Under the pieces are notes generated by a model, which saw nothing but the letters and a program-made list of their open reading frames with translations, searched no databases and had not been told where the DNA came from. DNA of 19,090 bases from a bacterium (GTDB lineage Bacteria; Spirochaetota; Spirochaetia; Treponematales; Rectinemataceae), in contig JAKALZ010000003.1 of the NCBI GenBank assembly GCA_021813065.1, positions 1 through 19,090 of the forward strand. Reading direction: 5' to 3'. Positions 6,949 to 14,834 of the stretch are shown here, one piece after another (within the stretch, counting starts at the first letter, position 1; each line of letters starts with the position of its first letter). The position numbers were made by a program, and so were the translations under genes.

Positions 6949-8394
6949 GTGTCGCTCAACTGCGAAGAGATTGATCTCATACTCAAGGAATTCCCGCTTG
7001 AGGGGCTCAAGATACAGAATATCTTTCAGCCGTCCTACGACTCTATTGTGCTCGAACTCTACGGGCATGGATCGCAACACCACTACTTCATCTCCACCGC
7101 GCACAACGCGTGCAGGCTCCACCCTCTGAGCTCGCCTCCTCCAAAGAACGAGCGTCCTCTACGCTTTATGGAACTGCTCCGTTCTAGAATTCGCGGTGGC
7201 ACAATTCTCTCCGCGACTCAAATTTCAAAAGACCGAATCGTCAAAATTGACGTAATTCGATCGAGCGAAGACGGCTCCCCGGTCGTGCTTCACCTGTACG
7301 CACGACTCTGGAGCGGCGCGGGCAATGTGGTGCTGGTGTCAGAAGAAGGAACCATTGTGGACGCATTGCGGCGGCTCCCTTCTCGCGGCGAGATATCGGG
7401 CGTTCCCTTCTCGTTCCCTGCGGCTCGTGACCCCACCCTTCCCCAAAAACAGTATGAAATACGCACTATCGAGGGTGAAGGCACATTCTGGCGCAAGATA
7501 GAGCGTGTATACGGGCAGTCGAGCGGTCACCTCTCGCGTGAGGCACTCCTCAAAAGCGCGCGCGAATCCTATGAACGAAAAAAGTCCACGCTCGAAATGC
7601 GCATCTCCCAGCTCGAAGCGAAAAAGAAAGAGTACGATCAGTCTGAGCGATTCCGCCAAATCGGCGATGTGCTGCTCTCAGGCTATGTCACAGAAAACCA
7701 AGCTAAAAAAGCTTTCGCGCGGGCGTTCGATTTCTACGAGAATAAGGAAATTCTTGTCGAGATCGACGAATGCGCAACACCCGCACAGAATTCCGCGAAA
7801 TACTATGAAAAATACCGCAAAGCAAAGAGCGGAATTGAGGAAATTCGAACAGAACTCGCGCGCGCGAACACTTCGCGTGCACAGCTCGCCGCATGGATCG
7901 CTGGCATCGAGAGTGAACAGAATCCACTCGCGATCGCGAAGGAGCTTCGCGTAGGCGGAGCGGCACGCGCAAAAGAGAAGCCTAAATACCCTTTCCAGAA
8001 TCTCGAGTACCGAGGATGGACCATTTTTATCGGTAGATCCGGGAAGGAGAACGATGATATTCTTCGACACTACGCGAAGGGTTTCGACCTTTGGCTGCAC
8101 GCGAGAGATTATTCTGGCGCCTATGTTTTTGTGCGGGCACAGAAGAATAAATCGATACCGCCAGAGGTATTGCAGGCAGCCGCGAGACTCGCGCTTTACT
8201 ATTCGAAAGCCAGAAAGAATTGCGGTGGTGACCTTCATACCACCTTCGCGAAAAACCTGCGGAGAGTGAAAGGTGGTCCTGTGGGGTTGGTAATTCCATA
8301 TCTCGAGAAAAATTTATATATTACTTTTACCGAGGCCCAAATTCGAGAAATCTTTGAATCTTCGGGAACTGTGGAGGAGGATACGAGGATATGA
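6949..8394 (+). CDS. NFACT-family protein (RqcH/Rqc2/FbpA-like), probable ribosome quality control factor
   Basis: A 481-residue protein, shorter than RqcH of Bacillus (about 570). Seen: an N-terminal NFACT-N region with DRIVKI (95-100), placing Asp-Arg where RqcH has the pair needed for tRNA-Ala recruitment; two helical, coiled-coil stretches (about 200-232 and 285-325); the middle motif PAQNSAKYYEKYRKAK (278-293); and the NFACT-R domain with IGRSGKENDD (361-370) and FDLWLHARDYSG (379-390). RqcH adds C-terminal alanine tails to nascent chains on split 50S subunits, marking them for degradation; the older name 'fibronectin-binding protein' applies to the same family. The start is GTG, chosen because GGAG at 6936-6939 sits 9 bases upstream and the next in-frame ATG upstream (6895) runs into a TAG at 6916. 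The stop overlaps the next gene by four bases. Confidence 0.88.
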   Translation: MSLNCEEIDLILKEFPLEGLKIQNIFQPSYDSIVLELYGHGSQHHYFISTAHNACRLHPLSSPPPKNERPLRFMELLRSRIRGGTILSATQISKDRIVKIDVIRSSEDGSPVVLHLYARLWSGAGNVVLVSEEGTIVDALRRLPSRGEISGVPFSFPAARDPTLPQKQYEIRTIEGEGTFWRKIERVYGQSSGHLSREALLKSARESYERKKSTLEMRISQLEAKKKEYDQSERFRQIGDVLLSGYVTENQAKKAFARAFDFYENKEILVEIDECATPAQNSAKYYEKYRKAKSGIEEIRTELARANTSRAQLAAWIAGIESEQNPLAIAKELRVGGAARAKEKPKYPFQNLEYRGWTIFIGRSGKENDDILRHYAKGFDLWLHARDYSGAYVFVRAQKNKSIPPEVLQAAARLALYYSKARKNCGGDLHTTFAKNLRRVKGGPVGLVIPYLEKNLYITFTEAQIREIFESSGTVEEDTRI

Positions 8395-9359
8395 AACGAT
8401 TTATAATGCCGATTATCGCGATTCTTCTCGCGTTCACAGTGCTACCCTCAGGGGCCGCTCCTCAGGATAAAGCAGCAATTTCAATGATCAAAGGTCCATC
8501 GGGCTTGAGCGGCGCTTGGATGATGTACGAACTCTCGCGCACGAGTCCTGAGGATTTCTCTTTTCTGCCGGTAGCGAGCGCAGATATGGTGGTCGCGAAG
8601 CTTCTAAGCGGTGAAATTAACGCAGGCGTGCTGCCGGTCAATGTCGCTGCCAAACTCTACAACGCCGGCGCACCCATTCAAGCGCTCGCGGTCGTAGGCG
8701 ATGGCATGATTAAATTCCTCACGAGCGATACCGCGATCCAATCGATTGCATCAATTAAGGGAAAGACAATCTACATCGCGGGCCAAAAGGCGACCCCGGA
8801 CTATGTGTTTCAGTTTCTCTGCGCCCAGAGGGGGCTCGTATCAGGAAAAGATTACACCGCTGTGTATAACCTAAGTTATCCAGAGATTGCCGCGGGCTTG
8901 GCCGCTGGTAGAATCGCCTCCGCGGTGCTCCCTGAGCCCTTCTCTGCCCAGGCCATCCTTAAGAATCCTTCGTTGCGCTCTCCCTTCGATATCACACAGG
9001 CATGGAGAGAGTCTACAGGCCAAGATAATTTCCCAATGTCGCTCTTTGTGGCGCGCGATGAGTTGATCCAATCTTCGCCGGGGAAAATCACCATTCTCAT
9101 GGACTCCTACCGCGCGTCAATCCAAAAAGCGCTCAATGACCCCTCGGGAACAGGAAAACTTGCGGAAAAACTCGATCTTGGCGTTTCGGCGCAGGCCGCC
9201 GCGTTGTCGATTCCCGTATCCAATTTTGTTTTTGAAGACGCGCAAAAAGCACAGTCGAGCATTGAGACGCTCCTCAAGGTATTCCTGCGCTTCGACCCTG
9301 TGAGCATCGGTGGTGTGATGCCGAATCAAGCATTCTACTATGCGCCTCGAAATAAGTGA
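8391..9359 (+). CDS. ABC transporter substrate-binding protein, NMT1/SsuA/ThiY-like
   Basis: A 322-residue exported protein. The N-terminus (MKRF, then a hydrophobic run to about Ala23) is a Sec signal peptide; there is no lipobox Cys, so it is predicted to be a free periplasmic receptor. The mature protein has the layout of type II periplasmic binding proteins of the NMT1 class: a first lobe containing SMIKGPSGLSGAWM (31-44), a middle segment with LLSGEINAGVLPVN, and a hinge region with LAAGRIASAVLPEPF. The substrate cannot be read from sequence; nitrate, sulfonates, taurine, pyrimidine precursors of thiamine and others all use this fold, and no riboswitch is visible upstream. The ATG overlaps the NFACT stop (ATGA), with purine-rich GGAGGAGG and GAGG stretches just upstream. 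The permease gene starts inside its last codons. Confidence 0.88.
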   Translation: MKRFIMPIIAILLAFTVLPSGAAPQDKAAISMIKGPSGLSGAWMMYELSRTSPEDFSFLPVASADMVVAKLLSGEINAGVLPVNVAAKLYNAGAPIQALAVVGDGMIKFLTSDTAIQSIASIKGKTIYIAGQKATPDYVFQFLCAQRGLVSGKDYTAVYNLSYPEIAAGLAAGRIASAVLPEPFSAQAILKNPSLRSPFDITQAWRESTGQDNFPMSLFVARDELIQSSPGKITILMDSYRASIQKALNDPSGTGKLAEKLDLGVSAQAAALSIPVSNFVFEDAQKAQSSIETLLKVFLRFDPVSIGGVMPNQAFYYAPRNK

Positions 9360-10146
9360 CTCAATAAAGTACTCCATATTCTGGCGAAGTCTCGGCATCG
9401 CCATTTTCCTCATCATCTGGGAAGTCGCTTCGATCGCTGTGTCCAGCAACCTCATACTTCCCGGACCGCTTCTGGTGCTTAAAACGCTCCTCGAGATGTG
9501 TCAAAAAATTCCATTCTGGCTGTCGGTGGGGGGATCCTTTCTGCGTGTGCTCGAAGCATTCTTGCTGAGTGTTGTTTTAGGCATTCTGACAGGTACGCTC
9601 AGCGGAATGCTCCCCAGATTTAGAAACACTCTCTCCCCCATTATGACTGGAATCCGCGCGACTCCTGTGCTCGCCCTCATTCTTCTCGCGATGTTCTGGT
9701 TCCCTTCTTCTCAAGTGCCTGTGTTCAGCGCGGTGCTTATGGCTTTTCCCATCATGCACACAGGAGCGGAAATCGGAGTCCAAGCGACAGACGTGAAACT
9801 GTTGCAGATGTCCAAGCTCTTCTCTGTCCCCTGGAAGACAGTACTCTGGAAGCTCAGAATTCCCTCCGCGATGCCGCACCTTCTTTCGGGAGCGAAGAAC
9901 GCCCTCGGTATATCGTGGAAGGTCATCGTTGCAGGTGAGGTTTTGAGTCAACCTCGCTTCGCGCTCGGAACGGGTATGCAGGAGGCGCGGCTTTCGCTCG
10001 AGACTCCGAGCGTGTTCGCGTGGGCTCTCATGACCATCGCGCTCTGCGGATTGACCGAATACCTGTTCGGCACTCTTATGCGCAGGCATTTTCGCCCTCT
10101 GCCGCGATCGGCAAACCAGTCCCTCGCTACACGGAGTGTCTCATGA
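9340..10146 (+). CDS. ABC transporter permease, SsuC/TauC/ThiX-like
   Basis: A 268-residue membrane protein of the binding-protein-dependent permease family. I count about six hydrophobic segments (near 17-35, 70-90, 107-121, 124-140, 184-203 and 225-246). The cytoplasmic coupling (EAA) loop is at about 144-180: EIGVQATDVKLLQMSKL followed by VPWKTVLWKLRIPSAMPHL, which contacts the ATPase. The protein would form a homodimeric channel for the adjacent receptor and ATPase. The ATG lies inside the upstream gene, giving a 20-base overlap, and no strong Shine-Dalgarno site is seen, so translation probably depends on reinitiation. No other Met occurs before the first membrane segment. The stop overlaps the ATPase start as ATGA. 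Confidence 0.93.
   Translation: MRLEISDSIKYSIFWRSLGIAIFLIIWEVASIAVSSNLILPGPLLVLKTLLEMCQKIPFWLSVGGSFLRVLEAFLLSVVLGILTGTLSGMLPRFRNTLSPIMTGIRATPVLALILLAMFWFPSSQVPVFSAVLMAFPIMHTGAEIGVQATDVKLLQMSKLFSVPWKTVLWKLRIPSAMPHLLSGAKNALGISWKVIVAGEVLSQPRFALGTGMQEARLSLETPSVFAWALMTIALCGLTEYLFGTLMRRHFRPLPRSANQSLATRSVS
10133..10136 (+). promoter_or_regulatory. Ribosome binding site that sets the ATPase start
   Basis: GGAG, 6 bases before the ATG at 10143. It selects this start over longer in-frame extensions reaching back to 10020, which would lie wholly inside the permease gene. Confidence 0.7.
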
Positions 10147-10877
10147 GCTACGCGGTGCATGACCTCACCAAAAGCTTTGGCTCGCTTCAAGTGCTTGAGC
10201 GCATCGATTTTTCATTCCAAGAGTCTTCGATTATCGCCATTCTCGGACCGAGCGGCTGTGGCAAGACCACTATTCTCAATCTTGTGTCGGGTATTATACC
10301 GCCAGATTCCGGCGCGCTTGACGGCTTTTCGGGTAAACACTACTCCTACTGTTTTCAGGAACCACGGCTCCTCGATTGGCTGACCGTGGAAGAGAACATG
10401 CGCTACGCGCTCGCGTCTCGCTTGAGCGTCGAATCCACAAGATCGATGACGCTATCGCGAATCGATCGATTCCTCCGCGAGGCGGGACTCGCGGACTTTG
10501 CGTCGTATTTGCCCCGCGAACTCTCTGGCGGGATGCAGAAGAGGCTTTCTCTCGCAAGAGCGTTCGCGAGCCCTTCGGACATTCTCCTTCTCGACGAAGC
10601 TTTCTCGGCGGTTGACCTCAAGCAGCGAATGGATCTTATGCGCACCTTTCTTGGGCTATGGTCGGACGAAAAACCAACAACCATAATCGTGACGCATGAC
10701 ATACACGACGCCCTCTATCTCGCGCACACAATCATCGTGCTGAGTCAGCGCCCTTCGCGTGTCGTGAGCTCAATCGCGATCGATATCCCGCACGAGGAGA
10801 GAGTTTTTTCTTCACGTTCGATGGCACGGTACGAGATGGAGCTCTACCGTCTTCTCGGTTTTAATCGGCAGGAATAA
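10143..10877 (+). CDS. ABC transporter ATP-binding protein, SsuB/TauB/ThiZ-like
   Basis: A 244-residue nucleotide-binding subunit. Seen: Walker A GPSGCGKT (35-42), Q-loop Gln72 (FQEPRLLDW), signature LSGGMQ (127-132), Walker B ILLLDEA (147-153), D-loop region around Ser155-Asp158, and the switch His185 (THDIHDA). The ending SQRPSRVV (201-208) is typical of importers for nitrate, sulfonate, taurine and thiamine precursors. At 244 residues the length is usual and there is no regulatory C-terminal domain. ATP hydrolysis here powers uptake by the permease. The ATG overlaps the permease stop. The gene ends 21 bases from the convergent kinase gene, and no terminator hairpin is seen in that gap. Confidence 0.95.
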   Translation: MSYAVHDLTKSFGSLQVLERIDFSFQESSIIAILGPSGCGKTTILNLVSGIIPPDSGALDGFSGKHYSYCFQEPRLLDWLTVEENMRYALASRLSVESTRSMTLSRIDRFLREAGLADFASYLPRELSGGMQKRLSLARAFASPSDILLLDEAFSAVDLKQRMDLMRTFLGLWSDEKPTTIIVTHDIHDALYLAHTIIVLSQRPSRVVSSIAIDIPHEERVFSSRSMARYEMELYRLLGFNRQE

Positions 10878-10898
10878 GTTCGACCGCGATCGATACCC

Positions 10899-12842
10899 CT
10901 ACACTTCAGGATGTACGCCACTTGAGTCGCGTACCACTCGCTGCCCGTCAATCTCTCGCTGTGTGCCTATTGCCCGCGCGCAGGCACCCACGAGCGCTGA
11001 CGGATCAAATGGCTTGTAGAGCACTTCGACCTCAGGGTATTCCTCGGTAGCGGCGCTTGGTTCATATCCTGTCATGAATAGACAGTTTTTTGCTCCTGAT
11101 TCATGCCGTATTCGCTCCCAGAGTTCAATGCCGGTCATGTTCGGCAGCACAATATCGCTCAATAAAAGGTCGAACTTCGCGGTGGCGCAAGCAGAGAGCG
11201 CCTCAACGCCGCTCGCGCGCATTGTCACCTTGGCTCCGGCTTTGCGCAGCGCTCTTCCGCATGTTTCCATAATAGACAGATCATCGTCGACAATAAGGAT
11301 TCGCGCGTTCAGAAGCGCATTTTCTGCTGAACGATCTTCAGCTTTTTGAACCGCGGCTCGAAGCGATGTCGATGGATTCTCGCTTCCGTCCAAGTACAAT
11401 GGGAACTCTAAGCTAAAAGCAGTTCCCTTCCCGGCTTCGCTCTCAACGCTCAGGCGGCCGCCATTCATCTCGGAGAGCGATTTTGCGATCGAAAGGCCTA
11501 AACCTGTGCCTTTTCCCGCTTCCTTCGTGGTGAAAAAGGGCTCAAATATGCGTTTCAAAACACTCTTTTCAATACCGCTTCCATTATCGCTGACCTCAAT
11601 CTTTGCGCACGGGACAGGAACGTTCCTGGCATTTTCCTGTTGGTTGCGTGCACGTTTCGAATCAGCGGCAAGTGAAATTTCAATTCTGGGATTGTCTGCG
11701 TGCGAAAGCGCATCTCTTGCGTTGACCACGAGATTCAGAATCACCTGTTCAATGTGCCCGACATCGGCATAGATTATGACAGGTTCCTTGGGAATCTTGA
11801 GCGTGAGCGCGATGTTCTCAGGTATGAGACGCTTGAGCATCTTGATATTGTCTGAGAGGATCTCGCGCAAATCTATGGTTCGGGGTTCGAATGACTTCTT
11901 CCTCGAAAATCCTAGAAGCTGTTTTGTGAGTGCCGAAGTCTTTAAAATCGCTTTCTCAATTCCTTCGATGTCCTCATGCGCGCTCGATTTCTCAGGCATG
12001 TCGAGTTTCATAATTTCGAGATAGCCGGTAATTGAGGTGAGAAAATTGTTGAGATCATGGGCTACACCGCTCGTGATCCGGCCAATCTCCTCCTGCTTCT
12101 GAGACTGAAAGAGCTCCTCGCGCGTTCGCTTCAATTCGGTGATATCGACAATCTCGATCGCGACAAGGAGGCTCTCCAAAGACTGTGCCAAGAGCGATAC
12201 GCTGCAGATGACATCTCGAGGTCCAGCTCCAAAATCGTGCGTATTCAATTCACGCTGAAGAATCTCGCCACGCCGCACACGTTCGAGCACGTCATTCCAC
12301 TCGAAATCGCGTAAAAAAAGATCTTGGACGTTGCGCAGTTTCGCTGATGGGATACTTCGCTCGAACACGCTGTTTCTTTCTTGAATGATCCCATCGCTAT
12401 CCACAATGCACCGCGCTGAAAGACTGTACTGGAATAGATTTCGATATCTTCGCTCGCTCGTTTGCAGTTTCTCTTCCATGCGCGCACGATAGAGCGCTGA
12501 TTCCAGAACCGCGAGCAGCTCTTGAGATGAAAATGGTTTTACGAGGAACCCAAGCGGCTCCGCCTCGCGGAGTTTGGGAAGGGATTTGGATACGGCGTGG
12601 TCGCTAAAAATCAGACAGCGCACGCCGTGAACGCGCCGCATTTCGATCGCGGTCTCAATCTCTCTCTGTTGATCATCGCCGATATCGATGAGCAAAAGAC
12701 TGTGACTCGATGGTCGCACTCGCCGTAGCGCTTCTTCGGCAGATCGGTAAATTTCAGCTGCGGCGAGCTTCGCATGCTCAACAGTCTTCGCGATGTCGAG
12801 GGCTATAATTCCATCAGGTTCAAGAATCGCTATTGCCTGCAT
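10899..12842 (-). CDS. Hybrid sensor histidine kinase, REC-PAS-HisKA-HATPase-REC
   Basis: About 647 residues with no membrane segment, so cytosolic. N-terminal receiver (about 1-125): phosphoacceptor-like Asp53, Ser80 and Lys102, but the acidic pair is altered (Glu7-Pro8-Asp9). A PAS region (about 130-240) precedes the HisKA motif GVAHDLNNFLTS with His262. The kinase core has the N box (Asn370, Asn374), DNGSG (419-423), FEPFFTTKE and GKGTGLGLSI. A C-terminal receiver has Asp519-Asp520, Asp563, Thr591 and Lys610, all intact. No DNA-binding or other output domain is present, so the signal must pass to a partner elsewhere. I use the third Met (12842) as start because GGAAGG (12852-12857) lies 9 bases before it and the receiver's first strand follows at once; the longer ATG at 12866 would add eight residues and has no ribosome site. 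Confidence 0.93.
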   Translation of the reverse strand: MQAIAILEPDGIIALDIAKTVEHAKLAAAEIYRSAEEALRRVRPSSHSLLLIDIGDDQQREIETAIEMRRVHGVRCLIFSDHAVSKSLPKLREAEPLGFLVKPFSSQELLAVLESALYRARMEEKLQTSERRYRNLFQYSLSARCIVDSDGIIQERNSVFERSIPSAKLRNVQDLFLRDFEWNDVLERVRRGEILQRELNTHDFGAGPRDVICSVSLLAQSLESLLVAIEIVDITELKRTREELFQSQKQEEIGRITSGVAHDLNNFLTSITGYLEIMKLDMPEKSSAHEDIEGIEKAILKTSALTKQLLGFSRKKSFEPRTIDLREILSDNIKMLKRLIPENIALTLKIPKEPVIIYADVGHIEQVILNLVVNARDALSHADNPRIEISLAADSKRARNQQENARNVPVPCAKIEVSDNGSGIEKSVLKRIFEPFFTTKEAGKGTGLGLSIAKSLSEMNGGRLSVESEAGKGTAFSLEFPLYLDGSENPSTSLRAAVQKAEDRSAENALLNARILIVDDDLSIMETCGRALRKAGAKVTMRASGVEALSACATAKFDLLLSDIVLPNMTGIELWERIRHESGAKNCLFMTGYEPSAATEEYPEVEVLYKPFDPSALVGACARAIGTQREIDGQRVVRDSSGVHPEV

Positions 12843-12851
12843 GCCTCTCTG

Positions 12852-12870
12852 CCTTCCGCGCATCATTGTA
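12852..12870 (-). promoter_or_regulatory. Ribosome site and possible -10 box for the histidine kinase
   Basis: On the minus strand TACAAT (12865-12870) matches the -10 consensus at 5 of 6 bases; a -35 is weak (TTTAAT, 12887-12892, 16-base spacing). GGAAGG (12852-12857) follows and is well spaced for the ATG at 12842. If the promoter is real, the upstream ATG at 12866 would lie in or before the start of transcription, which supports the shorter reading. Cotranscription with the protease gene is the alternative. Confidence 0.35.
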
Positions 12871-12887
12871 TGCGCGGCTCACGTGGA

Positions 12888-14834
12888 TTAAATAATTGTA
12901 GCACTGTCCGTTGAAAATTCTAGGTGTATCGTTCGCTCGTAATATCCGCTTGAGCGCGATTTTGCGGATAATTCGAGGATGATTGAGGCTGCCTTTCGAT
13001 CGATCTGAAATGTGCTGACCTTGATGGAATCGTTCTCGCTGAGCCCGATTTCATCAGCTGCTTCCGCGGGGCAGGTCCACTGCACCGTATAGAGCCCCCC
13101 CACTCTGCTTGAGTTTTCAAGCTGGAGAAGCCGCGCCCCCATCAATCCCTCCAGAATAGAATTCCTTTGAATTGAATCCCAGGCGTGTATCAACGAAGCG
13201 CCATCATTGAACCGAAGAGGTCTGATTCTTCGTATCGACTCAAAATTCCGCTCCGCATCGATTAGACACAGCGCTCCTTCTGGCACGGCGGAAAGCTGTA
13301 GCTGAATAGAAGCGATATCCTTCGACGCGACGCCATTCACCGCCGTGAGCACATCGCCTGCTCTGAACGCCGAGGGGTCAGGATCGAGGTCCGCAAGTAC
13401 AAATGGATTTTGTCCGCTCCCCTTGCCAAGCATCAGTCCGAGCCGCTCGTGCGTTGTCTCCTTCCCTTTAAAAAGGCCGGGCAATGAAGCGACGAGCCAC
13501 TGTACGGGGAGGGCAAAATTTATATTCTGAAATGAGGGCAGACCCGCAAATACCATTCCAACCAAGGTCCCATTGGCGGAAAAGAGCGGGCTCCCGGAAT
13601 TCCCTTGATTTACTGGCACATCGATTTGCGCCGCTTCGCCATAGCTGATGATCTTTCGATTCAACGAGCTCACTACGCCCGCAGTGACGCTGTTCTCAAG
13701 GCCTACAGGAGAACCGACCGCGAAAATGCGATCGCCCGCTTGAAATTTGATATCCGAGGGAAGAAAGATAGTATCTTTGGCCACCTCTTCGGATTGAATG
13801 AGGGCTAAATCCATTTCCTTATCCCAGCCAAGCACCTTTGCGGGCACCTTGATCTGCGGATTCTCTGAGGGGCGAATGCTCATCCGAGAGTAGCCTTTGT
13901 AGGATGGATCGACTTCACTCTGAATCACATGATAATTGGTGAGATAGAGGCCCTTGTCGATTTGAAACGCGGTCCCCAGCACTCGGTCTGGCACGCTGTA
14001 CCCGGATTGAATCTTAAAACCTCGATCGATATAGACCGTGGCCACACTCGATACGGCTTGAGCGAGCCACTTTTCGCTCGGAAGCGAATTCGGCGCGCTC
14101 CCTTCGAGTGCTCCCCGCGACAGCGAGGTAAACCACTGCTGCGCATCTCTGTCCCCAATCTCGCTCGCTCTCGTTGCCCAACGCGCGTAGTACGCGGCGG
14201 GATCTTGCGGCGCGATGAGACCATGCGCAAACGAGTCAAATGCCGGGTCGCTCAGCGTTTTTGCGAGCGCGGAGTCGGTGAGCAATGCCATGGAGAGTTT
14301 CGCTTTTCCAGCTACATAGCCTCGATCGTTGAATTCCTTCTCAACGCCAAGGAAGGTGAGTTGAAGTTTCATCGCCTTCGAGCCAATCGCGGAATAGTCC
14401 GAAGGCAAAAGCACTTTCAGTTCATCATTGGGAGCGCAGTACTGGAGTATGGAGTTGACCGAGTAGGAGAGTCGTAACGCGGCCTCATAATTCTGAGTAT
14501 TGAGCGCATTCTTGAAGGATGTCTCGATGTTCTCCAATGCGCGTTGAAAGAGCGCGAAGGCTTCATCACCGAGCACATTCTTCTGGAAGGCCTGCCCTTG
14601 TTCCCTCTGTTCTTCAAAGAGATTTGCGAGCGATGCGATCGCCCGCTCTGGATCTTGCTGGACAAGCGTCTCGATTTCGGCCCTCATGGTCTGAGGAGCG
14701 GACGCTGTTGGATCGGCCATCTTAGAAGAGAGAGAGGCACACCCCCACAGCGCGGAAAAAATCAGTAGCACAGAAAAAATTGCCGCACAATGATAAAATC
14801 TCATGTTGCTTTTCCGCACCCATTTAGCCTTCAC
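12888..14834 (-). CDS. Trypsin-like serine protease lipoprotein with helical N-terminal region
   Basis: A 648-residue protein. Its signal region ends in a lipobox-like ALWGC at Cys32, so it is probably anchored in the envelope. Residues about 50-255 form an Ala/Glu/Leu-rich helical region with some TPR-like spacing (for example FKNALNTQNYEAALRL). The protease domain (about 260-455) resembles HtrA/DegP: His302 in TNYHVI, Asp342 in MDLALIQ, and Ser413 in QGNSGSPLF, so the triad is complete. After it, about 460-545 looks like a degenerate PDZ domain (RAGDVLTAVNGVASKDI), and the last 100 residues are unassigned. Substrate is unknown. The start is GTG overlapping the ftsH stop (GTGA), matching the other 4-base overlaps here; an ATG at 14804 would give a more standard short signal peptide and remains possible. 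Neither start has a good Shine-Dalgarno site. Confidence 0.85.
   Translation of the reverse strand: MKAKWVRKSNMRFYHCAAIFSVLLIFSALWGCASLSSKMADPTASAPQTMRAEIETLVQQDPERAIASLANLFEEQREQGQAFQKNVLGDEAFALFQRALENIETSFKNALNTQNYEAALRLSYSVNSILQYCAPNDELKVLLPSDYSAIGSKAMKLQLTFLGVEKEFNDRGYVAGKAKLSMALLTDSALAKTLSDPAFDSFAHGLIAPQDPAAYYARWATRASEIGDRDAQQWFTSLSRGALEGSAPNSLPSEKWLAQAVSSVATVYIDRGFKIQSGYSVPDRVLGTAFQIDKGLYLTNYHVIQSEVDPSYKGYSRMSIRPSENPQIKVPAKVLGWDKEMDLALIQSEEVAKDTIFLPSDIKFQAGDRIFAVGSPVGLENSVTAGVVSSLNRKIISYGEAAQIDVPVNQGNSGSPLFSANGTLVGMVFAGLPSFQNINFALPVQWLVASLPGLFKGKETTHERLGLMLGKGSGQNPFVLADLDPDPSAFRAGDVLTAVNGVASKDIASIQLQLSAVPEGALCLIDAERNFESIRRIRPLRFNDGASLIHAWDSIQRNSILEGLMGARLLQLENSSRVGGLYTVQWTCPAEAADEIGLSENDSIKVSTFQIDRKAASIILELSAKSRSSGYYERTIHLEFSTDSATII

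Noticed and set aside
10020..10142. Longer N-terminus for the ABC ATPase
   Set aside because: The 41 extra codons overlap the permease and do not resemble an ATPase N-terminus. The ATG at 10143 has GGAG at 6-base spacing and the expected first strand follows it.
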